Source: Gammaproteobacteria bacterium
Lineage (GTDB): Bacteria; Pseudomonadota; Gammaproteobacteria; SZUA-229
Reading direction: 5' to 3'
NCBI GenBank assembly: GCA_015484935.1
Contig: WFUQ01000036.1
Coordinates: forward strand, 1-7,849
Length of the DNA: 7,849 bases
Shown here: piece by piece, positions 1-5,451 of the stretch
How positions within the stretch are numbered: position 1 is the stretch's first letter
Layout: each line of letters starts with the position of its first letter
Translations under genes and position numbers: made by a program
Notes under the pieces: generated by a model
Database searches by the model: none
The model's input: the letters and a program-made list of their open reading frames with translations, nothing else
Told to the model about the DNA's origin: nothing

Positions 1-1
1 G

Positions 2-805
2 CATTCACCGGTCAGTCGTGAGATAGCCGGTGTCTCTGCATTCTATGCCGGTCTGCTCGGCTTCAGTTTTTTTGCGCTGTTCGATAACGATGTGACCAGA
101 GTATTACAGATGGTATCTGCTGCGGTGGCTGTGCCTGGCGCCTGTCTGGGTGGTTATTTCATGTATAAGCTATATCGTATCGAAGCGCGGCCGTTTTGGA
201 ATCATTGGTATACCGCTGCCAGTTTTATCGCAACCGGATTGACACTGGGTGCGGCATTGCTCGCGAGTATCGTGTTACTGGTTTCAGATATGACACCGGT
301 ACTGATGGCTGCCTTACTGGTCATGATCATTTCGGGTGTTTTACTCGAACTGGTCGGTCTGGCTGGTCATGCCAATAGTTTGTATGCGAGCAGCAGTGAA
401 GGTGCAGCTTCGTTCTTCTTACAGACTACACGTTATGGTAATGCTTACTGGTTACGTAATGCGTTACTGGTAGCGGCATTGTTACTGGCTGCCTCTATGT
501 TGCTCATGCAGACAGAGTCGGTTTGGATGTTCGTCTTGCTCACAGCTGTTCTCGTCGTCAGTAATATCATCAGCCGCGCATTGTTCTACGTGGTGGTGAT
601 TCCGACCACCATGCCAGGTGCTTTCTTCTGGAAGAATGAAGGCTTCGTCGAACATGCCAGAGAGACGGGTCTTGCTGACATGCCTCAGCTCGGTGTGGCT
701 TACGAAGGGCATCATGCATTCGATGTCAGAGAACTCATTGAGACGATCAGGACTACTACGTTGAAACAGAAGATCGCGCAATTCCGTAGCATCTTTACAG
801 GTTAG
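2..805 (+). CDS. DmsC/SoeC-like membrane anchor subunit, 5' truncated
   Basis: This is the C-terminal 267 residues of an integral membrane protein; the open frame runs off the left edge, so the GTG at 92 is internal and not the start. About six hydrophobic helices are visible, beginning around residue 8. The loop YRIEARPFWNHW and the stretch SRALFYVVVIPTTMPG resemble the DmsC anchor family (DMSO reductase subunit C, and SoeC of cytoplasmic sulfite dehydrogenase). Such anchors exchange electrons between the quinone pool and a ferredoxin-like subunit attached to a molybdopterin catalytic subunit, usually encoded just upstream, which is off the window here. A soluble tail of about 60 residues ends the protein. 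A DsrC-family gene follows after 11 nt, probably in the same transcript. With that neighbour a sulfite-oxidising SoeC role is attractive, but a DMSO, polysulfide or other reductase anchor cannot be excluded. Family assignment is fairly sure; substrate is inference. Confidence 0.8.
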   Translation, partial: HSPVSREIAGVSAFYAGLLGFSFFALFDNDVTRVLQMVSAAVAVPGACLGGYFMYKLYRIEARPFWNHWYTAASFIATGLTLGAALLASIVLLVSDMTPVLMAALLVMIISGVLLELVGLAGHANSLYASSSEGAASFFLQTTRYGNAYWLRNALLVAALLLAASMLLMQTESVWMFVLLTAVLVVSNIISRALFYVVVIPTTMPGAFFWKNEGFVEHARETGLADMPQLGVAYEGHHAFDVRELIETIRTTTLKQKIAQFRSIFTG

Positions 806-816
806 GGTAACAAGTT

Positions 817-1152
817 ATGCTGGTAAATAATGTGACGATAGAACTGGATAAAGAGGGTTACCTGCTTGATCCGGAACAATGGAATGAGGACGTGGCTAAG
901 GCGATCGCAGCCAAAGAGAATATCGAACTGACGGAAGACGTATGGGAAGTGATCCACTTCGTGCGAGAGCACTATGAATGGAACTCCTGTATCCCTGAAC
1001 ACCGCAGACTGCTTCAGGAGTTGCGTAAACGTCATGGCAAGGAGAAGGCGACACGTAAATATGTCTATAACATGTTCCCCTATGGTTACGGGCAGCAGGC
1101 ATGCAAGATCGCCGGTATGCGAGTGCCTTTGAAGTTGCTGTTGGACCTGTAG
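817..1152 (+). CDS. DsrC/TusE-family protein with a variant C-terminal arm
   Basis: A 111-residue protein of the DsrC/TusE/RspA family. The family N-terminus (GYLLDPEQWNEDVA, residues 14-27), the helical core (LTEDVWEVIHFVREHY) and the C-terminal FPYGYGQQACKIAG are clear. DsrC proteins carry two redox cysteines on a flexible arm: CysB in the QACK motif and CysA 11 residues later, next to last. Here Cys96 matches CysB, but position 107 (the CysA place) is Leu, and the usual PKPTGCV ending is replaced by RVPLKLLLDL. It therefore cannot form the intramolecular CysA-CysB disulfide or carry the DsrAB trisulfide in the known way. It also differs from TusE, which relies on CysA. The ATG has an AGGG ribosome site 9 nt upstream and lies 11 nt after the membrane-anchor stop, so the two are probably cotranscribed. 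A regulatory (RspA-like) or accessory role beside the molybdoenzyme is inferred. The family call is secure; the function is not. Confidence 0.9.
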   Translation: MLVNNVTIELDKEGYLLDPEQWNEDVAKAIAAKENIELTEDVWEVIHFVREHYEWNSCIPEHRRLLQELRKRHGKEKATRKYVYNMFPYGYGQQACKIAGMRVPLKLLLDL

Positions 1153-1187
1153 ATACTAATCTTCAGTAGAAGAAATAGCGGCACATA

Positions 1188-1219
1188 AAAAAGCCCCTGT
1201 CGTATGACAGGGGCTTTTT
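1188..1219. terminator. Bidirectional rho-independent terminator
   Basis: A perfect 9-bp GC-rich stem (GCCCCTGTC at 1193-1201 with GACAGGGGC at 1206-1214) closes a 4-nt loop. It is flanked by five A's on the left and five T's on the right, which extend the pairing and give a U-tract on either strand. It sits between the convergent stops of the DsrC-like gene (1152, +) and the first PEP-CTERM gene (1250, -), so it can end both transcripts. Confidence 0.93.
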
Positions 1220-1249
1220 ACAATGAGAATTTTTTATAGTCTGTTTATT

Positions 1250-1810
1250 TTAAGACTGCTTTCTCCGTGAAACAGCGACCAGACCAATCAAGCCAGAGCC
1301 GAACAACCAGATTGTTGCAGGAACAGGAACTACGGTTATCTGACCGACTTTCGCTGTGGTTCCCAGAAGGTCACTGAAATCACCTTCGATACGTCCGGTA
1401 AGCAGAGAACCTGCCAGGTCACCGCCTGTGTAGCTAACATCCGCCGAGAACGAGTAGAAGCCAGCGCCCAGGTTGTCTACTTCGAGATTGCCGAAGCTAC
1501 CGGAGAGCAAGCTGCCTACGGAGAATGTACCGCTGAAGACGCCTTCAGCAAGACCAACGTTACCACTATAGGTACCGGTAGAATTTAACGTGAATATCTC
1601 ATCAGGAATCACCTGATCAGGTGCGCCATCGAAGATGATAGCGATAGCAGTTGCATCGATATCGAATGTGGTCGCAGTCAGGCTGGCACCTGTATCACCG
1701 GTCTGTGACTGTATATCCAGAGCGGGAAGTATCACTGCCGCATTGGTCAGTGTCGGTAGCGCGAGTGTCAGCGCCAATAGTAATTTAGTTACAAATTTTC
1801 CGGTTCTCAT
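1250..1810 (-). CDS. PEP-CTERM sorting-domain protein (VPVPA type)
   Basis: A 186-residue secreted protein. Residues 1-24 form a signal peptide (basic start, a leucine-rich core, likely cleavage after LTNA). The middle is Gly/Ser/Thr/Asp-rich, predicted beta-strand, with no recognisable catalytic domain. The last 26 residues are a textbook PEP-CTERM signal: VPVPA (161-165), a hydrophobic helix with FGSGLIGLV, then the basic tail SRRKQS. Such proteins are recognised by an exosortase (EpsH/XrtA class) and processed at the membrane for release or attachment to the exopolysaccharide matrix; the exosortase is not in this window. The ATG has an AGAGGA ribosome site 9 nt upstream. It lies 80 nt downstream of another PEP-CTERM gene on the same strand and ends at a strong terminator. 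The sorting class is sure; the role of the mature domain is unknown. Confidence 0.92.
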   Translation of the reverse strand: MRTGKFVTKLLLALTLALPTLTNAAVILPALDIQSQTGDTGASLTATTFDIDATAIAIIFDGAPDQVIPDEIFTLNSTGTYSGNVGLAEGVFSGTFSVGSLLSGSFGNLEVDNLGAGFYSFSADVSYTGGDLAGSLLTGRIEGDFSDLLGTTAKVGQITVVPVPATIWLFGSGLIGLVAVSRRKQS

Positions 1811-1889
1811 TGTCCTACATCCTCTTTTAAATATTTACTCATATAGTGGTCGCAGCATCGCCGGTCTAGTGGCTCAGCCGCAGATCATA

Positions 1890-1895
1890 ATTATA
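1890..1895 (-). promoter_or_regulatory. Possible -10 element for the downstream PEP-CTERM gene
   Basis: An exact TATAAT on the minus strand overlaps the stop codon of the upstream PEP-CTERM gene, 79 nt before the next start codon. No good -35 hexamer is seen at 16-18 nt, and no GG-N10-GC sigma-54 pattern is present in this gap. The local A/T richness could produce the match by chance, so readthrough from the upstream PEP-CTERM gene is an equal possibility. Confidence 0.25.
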
Positions 1896-2532
1896 ATTTT
1901 GTTGTTATACGGTTTCTCAGGTTACTGTTGGCGAATCCGACCAGTACCAGTCCCATGCCTAATATGACCAGTACAGATGGTTCAGGTGTGGCGGCATATT
2001 CGAATGTCATACGACCATCGATCAGGCCGTCGAAGTCCTGTCTGAACAGGTCTTCTGAAAATGCAGAAGACATGTTGAATTGAAGTGCCAGGATATTACC
2101 TGTGCTGAAATCAGACATCAGACTGCCACCATTGATCTCGAAGGCGCTGCTGATGATGCCGAAATCCCGGGTATTGGCACCACGGATTTCGAATGAGACA
2201 AAGTTACCTGTCAACAGTACGTTGGCCATGGCATCCATAATGATCAGATCATCCGACAGTGCATCGCCGGCGAACTCGGCGATGGTTATGCCCGGGAATG
2301 TGAGACTATCGACAGAGGAGAATGAGACCACGAAATCCAGTGTGCCGGGCAGATCGAGTGAGGCAGACATATCATCGCTATCGATGACATCTGCCAGGCC
2401 TGACAGCTCACCGGATGAAGCGGTGTAGGCGATATCACCATCGAAGAACAGCGTGGGTGTTGCATTGGCAGAGCTCACCATCAATGTGAGCGCAAGTCCT
2501 ATTATTGCCTGTATGCGTAGTAAATTTTTCAT
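1891..2532 (-). CDS. PEP-CTERM sorting-domain protein (TPEPS type)
   Basis: A 213-residue predicted exported protein. Residues 1-24 are a signal peptide ending SSANA before TPTLFFDGD. The body is acidic and rich in Asp, Ser and Phe, has no cysteines, and matches no enzyme family I recognise. The C-terminus (from residue 182) has the PEP motif TPEPS, a hydrophobic helix (VLVILGMGLVLVGFA) and a basic tail with NLRNR, which is the tripartite PEP-CTERM signal read by exosortase. The tail is longer than usual, running on about ten residues after the helix and basic residues. The ATG has a GGA ribosome site about 7 nt upstream. A near-consensus sigma-54 promoter lies about 95 nt upstream, in keeping with the PrsK/PrsR sigma-54 circuit described for PEP-CTERM systems. 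It is likely the first gene of a two-gene PEP-CTERM unit. A surface or matrix role is inferred from the sorting signal only. Confidence 0.9.
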   Translation of the reverse strand: MKNLLRIQAIIGLALTLMVSSANATPTLFFDGDIAYTASSGELSGLADVIDSDDMSASLDLPGTLDFVVSFSSVDSLTFPGITIAEFAGDALSDDLIIMDAMANVLLTGNFVSFEIRGANTRDFGIISSAFEINGGSLMSDFSTGNILALQFNMSSAFSEDLFRQDFDGLIDGRMTFEYAATPEPSVLVILGMGLVLVGFANSNLRNRITTKL

Positions 2533-2580
2533 GTCGATTCCGTTAATAATTTCCTGAGTTTAGTCAGTATCGTTTATAAA

Positions 2581-2604
2581 AACCGTTCTGCGAACAAAAC
2601 GGTT
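2581..2604 (-). repeat. Inverted repeat in the PEP-CTERM leader, terminator-like
   Basis: AACCGTT (2581-2587) and AACGGTT (2598-2604) form a 7-bp stem with a 10-nt loop. Read on the minus strand the right arm runs into GGTTTTTATAAA, so the hairpin is followed by a short U-tract. It falls at about +13 to +36 of the transcript predicted from the sigma-54 promoter. It could be a weak terminator for readthrough from the moaA operon, a leader attenuator, or a protein site. A competing smaller hairpin (GTTC/GAAC, 2585-2595) overlaps it. Confidence 0.45.
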
Positions 2605-2626
2605 GTTCAAATATACTTGAGTTATA

Positions 2627-2642
2627 AGCAGTTAATGTGCCA
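2627..2642 (-). promoter_or_regulatory. Sigma-54 (RpoN) promoter for the PEP-CTERM gene
   Basis: On the minus strand the sequence is TGGCAC-ATTAA-CTGCT, against the consensus TGGCAC-N5-TTGCW. The -24 hexamer is perfect, the -12 element has the invariant GC, and exactly 10 nt separate GG from GC as required. The predicted start is near 2616, giving an untranslated leader of about 84 nt. In several bacteria PEP-CTERM genes are controlled by the PrsK/PrsR pair, PrsR being a sigma-54 activator, which makes the placement biologically sensible. Confidence 0.75.
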
Positions 2643-2811
2643 GATAATATATTGACCAATAGAAACAATGAGTTAGCTTATGAGTTTGTATTGTGTCGTG
2701 CTACAGCTTTCAAATGTGTTAGAGAATGTGACACACAAAATTCCAGAAAACTGGTCAAAATGTCATCATATATTTGTAAGTGATTGAAAATAAAATATAT
2801 TTATATATTAT

Positions 2812-2842
2812 TTTATACTTATACTGAGTGCGGTAGTGTCAA
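2812..2842 (-). promoter_or_regulatory. Possible sigma-70 promoter
   Basis: On the minus strand a perfect -35 TTGACA (2837-2842) is followed after 18 nt by GTATAA or after 19 nt by TATAAA. The spacing is slightly long and the -10 lies in a very A/T-rich stretch where such matches are common. It would give a second, longer leader (about 270 nt) for the PEP-CTERM gene. Confidence 0.3.
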
Positions 2843-3014
2843 ATATGCTGACGATTACCTCTTGATATGGATGAATAGTAACCATTTTAATCTTGATAAT
2901 TCCGTAAGCCATTGATTTTATTGTATGCTGCTCCGTGACAGATAGCGGGGCAGGTGAACCAAGGGAGTACTGTGATCTCGTAGTGATTATTAGCTAAACA
3001 AACCAGAAAGAAGC

Positions 3015-4046
3015 TTATCCACCCGTCATATTCATCAGCCTGACCACTTGTTCAGGGCGATTATTGAACTCATGTTTCTCGGGTTTGCGCGCTATGGCGG
3101 TGATGATTGCCTGTTTCAGTTCATCATCGCTGATGCCGTTACGCAACAAGGGGCGCAGCTCCATTTTGTCATCCTGTCCCAGACACATATAGAGTGTGCC
3201 ATCGACGGACAGGCGTACCCGGTTACAGGTCTCGCAGAAATGCTGTGAGATAGGTGTGATGAAGCCGATGCGCAGATCCGTGCCTTTCACCTGTACATAC
3301 CGCGCAGGCCCGCCACCGGGCATGACACCGGGTATCAGCTCATACCGTTCTGCCAGTCGCTGTTTGACCTGTTGCAGGTCGAGGTAATGGTCGCTGGCGT
3401 TGCGGCCGGTATCACCTATCGGCATGGTCTCGATCATGCGCAGGGTGAAATCGTGCTGTAGACAGAATTCGACCATGTCCTCGAACTCGTCGTCGTTGAT
3501 GCCTCGCATGGCGACCATATTGATCTTGACCGGTCTGAACCCGGCATGGCTGGCTGCGATCAAGCCATCCAGTACCGGTTGCAGTTCACCGCCGGTGATC
3601 TGTCTGAACCGGTCGGGTCTGAGGCTGTCCAGGCTGACATTGATACGCGAGACACCGGCCTGGTAAAGCGCATCGGCCTGTTTGCCTAACAGGGTCGCGT
3701 TGGTACTGAGTGACAGGTCTTCGAGTCCGGGAAGGGCATGAAGCTTGCTCGCCAGTTCGGGCAGATGCTTGCGTACCAGCGGTTCACCACCGGTGAGGCG
3801 GATACGTGCTACGCCCAGCTCGGTGAACGCCTTGATGACGCGCTCTATCTCATCGAATGTCAGCCAATTGTCAGGTTGTTCGAAATCTTTATAGTGTTCC
3901 GGCATGCAGTAGAAACAACGCAGGTTGCATTTGTCGGTGACCGACAGGCGCAGGTATTCGATGCGACGACCGAACGGGTCGATCAGTTCTGGCTTCAGAT
4001 TGTCAGTGGATTGCTGTTTCACGTCTGTATTTTCCATCGTTTGCAT
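3015..4046 (-). CDS. moaA: GTP 3',8-cyclase MoaA (molybdenum cofactor synthesis)
   Basis: A 343-residue radical SAM enzyme, the usual MoaA length. It rearranges GTP to 3',8-cyclo-7,8-dihydro-GTP, the first step of molybdopterin synthesis, in the cytoplasm. The N-terminal SAM-binding cluster is Cys40-x3-Cys44-x2-Cys47 (DKCNLRCFYC), followed by the GGEP motif at 86-89. The C-terminal substrate-binding cluster is Cys271-x2-Cys274-x13-Cys288 (CETCNRVRLS...MC). The protein ends in the conserved Gly-Gly needed for activity. All key residues are present, so it should be functional. The ATG at 4046 has an AGG ribosome site 8 nt upstream; a second ATG is three codons in. It is the last gene of the operon, 26 nt after the TauE/SafE stop. 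Its position suggests that cofactor supply is coupled to expression of a molybdoenzyme served by the upstream electron-transfer genes. The call is very secure; the coupling is inference. Confidence 0.97.
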   Translation of the reverse strand: MQTMENTDVKQQSTDNLKPELIDPFGRRIEYLRLSVTDKCNLRCFYCMPEHYKDFEQPDNWLTFDEIERVIKAFTELGVARIRLTGGEPLVRKHLPELASKLHALPGLEDLSLSTNATLLGKQADALYQAGVSRINVSLDSLRPDRFRQITGGELQPVLDGLIAASHAGFRPVKINMVAMRGINDDEFEDMVEFCLQHDFTLRMIETMPIGDTGRNASDHYLDLQQVKQRLAERYELIPGVMPGGGPARYVQVKGTDLRIGFITPISQHFCETCNRVRLSVDGTLYMCLGQDDKMELRPLLRNGISDDELKQAIITAIARKPEKHEFNNRPEQVVRLMNMTGG

Positions 4047-4072
4047 ATCGATTGCCTGCGCTCAGGTGTCCA

Positions 4073-4846
4073 TCAGCTGACTATCAACTTGTTGCCAAGC
4101 AATAATACGGCTGTGGTGACGATTAAACCCAGTACTTTTTCCACGGTTTTAGCGGAGAATTTTGTCGAGCCCACATATGAGCCCAGTGCGCCACCTGCGA
4201 TGACTGCCAGCAATAGCGGTAGATAGGGTGTCAGGTCAATCTGGTTGTATTGTAACCTCGATAGTAGTCCGGCTGCTGAATTCATCCAGATAAAGATGGC
4301 ACCGCAGGCCGCTGCCTGATGGGCATTACCCAGTCCCAGGATGATGATGAGAGGAACCAGATAGATACCACCACCGATACCGACGATACCGGCTATCAGC
4401 CCCAGAACAGAGCCAGCGAGTAGCGAGACAGCCAGTTTAGTGCCGGGAGCGAGCGCGAGTTGCAGAGCCGTATGCCGCCAGAAATAGATGCGTAACACCG
4501 CTATCGATAGTGAGGCGAATAATATCCAGTGAAAGACAGCGGTCGGCAGATGCAGGGCACCACCGAGGTAGGCCATCGGGATAGACGTGAGCAGAAACGG
4601 CAGGATCAGGTGCAGTCGAGCATGCCGTTCCTTTATGAAGTGATAGCTACCCAGGGTAGTCACCAGCAGATTCAGCGTCAGACTGATGAACGGGATACTG
4701 AGGCTGCCAAAGCCGAGTACGACCATGCTGGCCGTGTAGGCAGAACCGCCACCCAGACCCACCGATGAATAGGCGAGTGCCAGTATGAAAAACAGTACGG
4801 CGATCATCCAGATGCCGCTGGTCGAGAATGTGACCAGCTCGTTCAT
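4073..4846 (-). CDS. TauE/SafE-family anion permease
   Basis: A 257-residue, almost wholly hydrophobic inner-membrane protein with about eight helices in two related halves. Each half opens with the family glycine motif: SSVGLGGG near 27-34 and AGIVGIGGG near 152-160. This is the TauE/SafE (DUF81) family, whose characterised members export sulfite, sulfoacetate or other sulfur-containing anions; many members have no known substrate. The start codon overlaps the stop of the NapF-like gene as ATGA, and an AGAAGG ribosome site lies 7 nt upstream, so translation is probably coupled. Placement between an iron-sulfur electron relay and moaA, in a window with DmsC/SoeC-like and DsrC-like genes, favours sulfite or a sulfonate as substrate. 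That is contextual only. The family is secure. Confidence 0.9.
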   Translation of the reverse strand: MNELVTFSTSGIWMIAVLFFILALAYSSVGLGGGSAYTASMVVLGFGSLSIPFISLTLNLLVTTLGSYHFIKERHARLHLILPFLLTSIPMAYLGGALHLPTAVFHWILFASLSIAVLRIYFWRHTALQLALAPGTKLAVSLLAGSVLGLIAGIVGIGGGIYLVPLIIILGLGNAHQAAACGAIFIWMNSAAGLLSRLQYNQIDLTPYLPLLLAVIAGGALGSYVGSTKFSAKTVEKVLGLIVTTAVLLLGNKLIVS

Positions 4847-5448
4847 GAGGCGACCTTCTGTGGCGATGTCGTCTCGTCGGTCGTGCTCTTGAAGAGTGAT
4901 TCGATAACGATAGCAGAAGGATCATGGATGCAGGCTTCGCGACACAGACCGCAACCGACACAGGTTGCATCATCTATCTCGGGTCGCTGCATATTCCACA
5001 GTAGTGCATCGGGTACCGGACAGCTCCCGGCACAGGAACCGCATTCCGGACCACTATAAGGTAGACAAGCTGCAGTATCGATACGGGCTGCCGCCAGCTT
5101 CGGCGCGGTGACTGTTTCTGCATCCGGTAAGCGTAATGCATCCGGTTCGCAGGCGTTCACGCACGGCCAGTCTATACACAGGTGACAGCCTTTGTGCAGC
5201 AGATCCAGTGCAGGTGTGCCAGCGACTTTGGCGCCGAGACGGGGCGACAGTTTGAATATGACATCGTAGTCACAAGCCTCGATGCAGGCATCGCAACGTG
5301 TGCAGGCGAGCAGAAACGTCAGTTCATCAGATGCGAACGGCGGACGTATCCAGCGGCTTGCAGAGTGTCGTGCTTTTTTCGCCACATGTTTGACCACGGC
5401 TTTACCGCTGTCATTGAAGGCTTTTCTGAAAAAATTTCTGCGGTCCAT
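4843..5448 (-). CDS. NapF-like ferredoxin with four [4Fe-4S] sites
   Basis: A 201-residue soluble iron-sulfur protein. It opens MDRRNFFRK and then has IRPPFASDELTFLLACTRCDAC, the same plan as NapF. Its sixteen cysteines fall into four groups: 49/52/55/59, 88/91/96/100 (CHLCIDWPCVNAC), 128/136/139/143 (a long x7 first gap) and 163/166/169/173 (CVGCGLCREAC). That predicts four [4Fe-4S] clusters for electron transfer. The RR near the start is not followed by a hydrophobic stretch, so a Tat signal is unlikely and the protein should be cytoplasmic, as NapF is. The ATG follows the NapH-like stop by 3 nt and has GAGGA about 8 nt upstream; its stop overlaps the permease start. NapF helps maturation of, or electron supply to, periplasmic nitrate reductase, but no nitrate reductase is visible here, so the partner is unknown. 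NapG-type is the alternative label. Confidence 0.85.
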   Translation of the reverse strand: MDRRNFFRKAFNDSGKAVVKHVAKKARHSASRWIRPPFASDELTFLLACTRCDACIEACDYDVIFKLSPRLGAKVAGTPALDLLHKGCHLCIDWPCVNACEPDALRLPDAETVTAPKLAAARIDTAACLPYSGPECGSCAGSCPVPDALLWNMQRPEIDDATCVGCGLCREACIHDPSAIVIESLFKSTTDETTSPQKVAS

Positions 5449-5451
5449 GGT

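Larger units (their letters stand above)
2533..3014. other. 482-nt AT-rich intergenic region
   Basis: This lies between moaA and the upstream PEP-CTERM gene, both on the minus strand. It is clearly more A/T-rich than the genes around it, especially 2760-2825, which is mostly A and T with runs of TATAT. It holds a sigma-54 promoter (2627-2642), a possible sigma-70 promoter (2812-2842), a leader hairpin (2581-2604) and a short palindrome CCAG-AAAA-CTGG (2743-2754), about 100 nt upstream of the -24 element. I see no convincing coding region, tRNA or transposon end, and no strong terminator directly after moaA. Confidence 0.7.

Noticed and set aside
92..805. GTG at 92 as start of the membrane-anchor gene
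   Set aside because: The frame stays open to position 2 and the upstream codons encode a family-like SREIAG segment and another hydrophobic helix, so the gene is truncated by the window edge.
1180..1194. GGCAC...GC resembling a sigma-54 promoter on the + strand
   Set aside because: GG and GC are 11 nt apart instead of 10, and the match overlaps the terminator stem with no + strand gene downstream.
2808..2912. 34-codon open frame on the - strand in the intergenic region
   Set aside because: It has no ribosome site, very A/T-rich codons and no recognisable features.
2913..3014. Terminator directly after moaA
   Set aside because: No GC-rich hairpin with a following T-run was found on the minus strand; the nearest terminator-like hairpin is at 2581-2604.
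4047..4072. Molybdenum-cofactor riboswitch upstream of moaA
   Set aside because: The gap before moaA is only 26 nt and moaA is internal to an operon, so there is no room for that RNA.
3738..4226. 162-codon open frame on the + strand across the moaA/permease junction
   Set aside because: It is antisense to moaA and the permease, has no recognisable domain and spans an intergenic gap.
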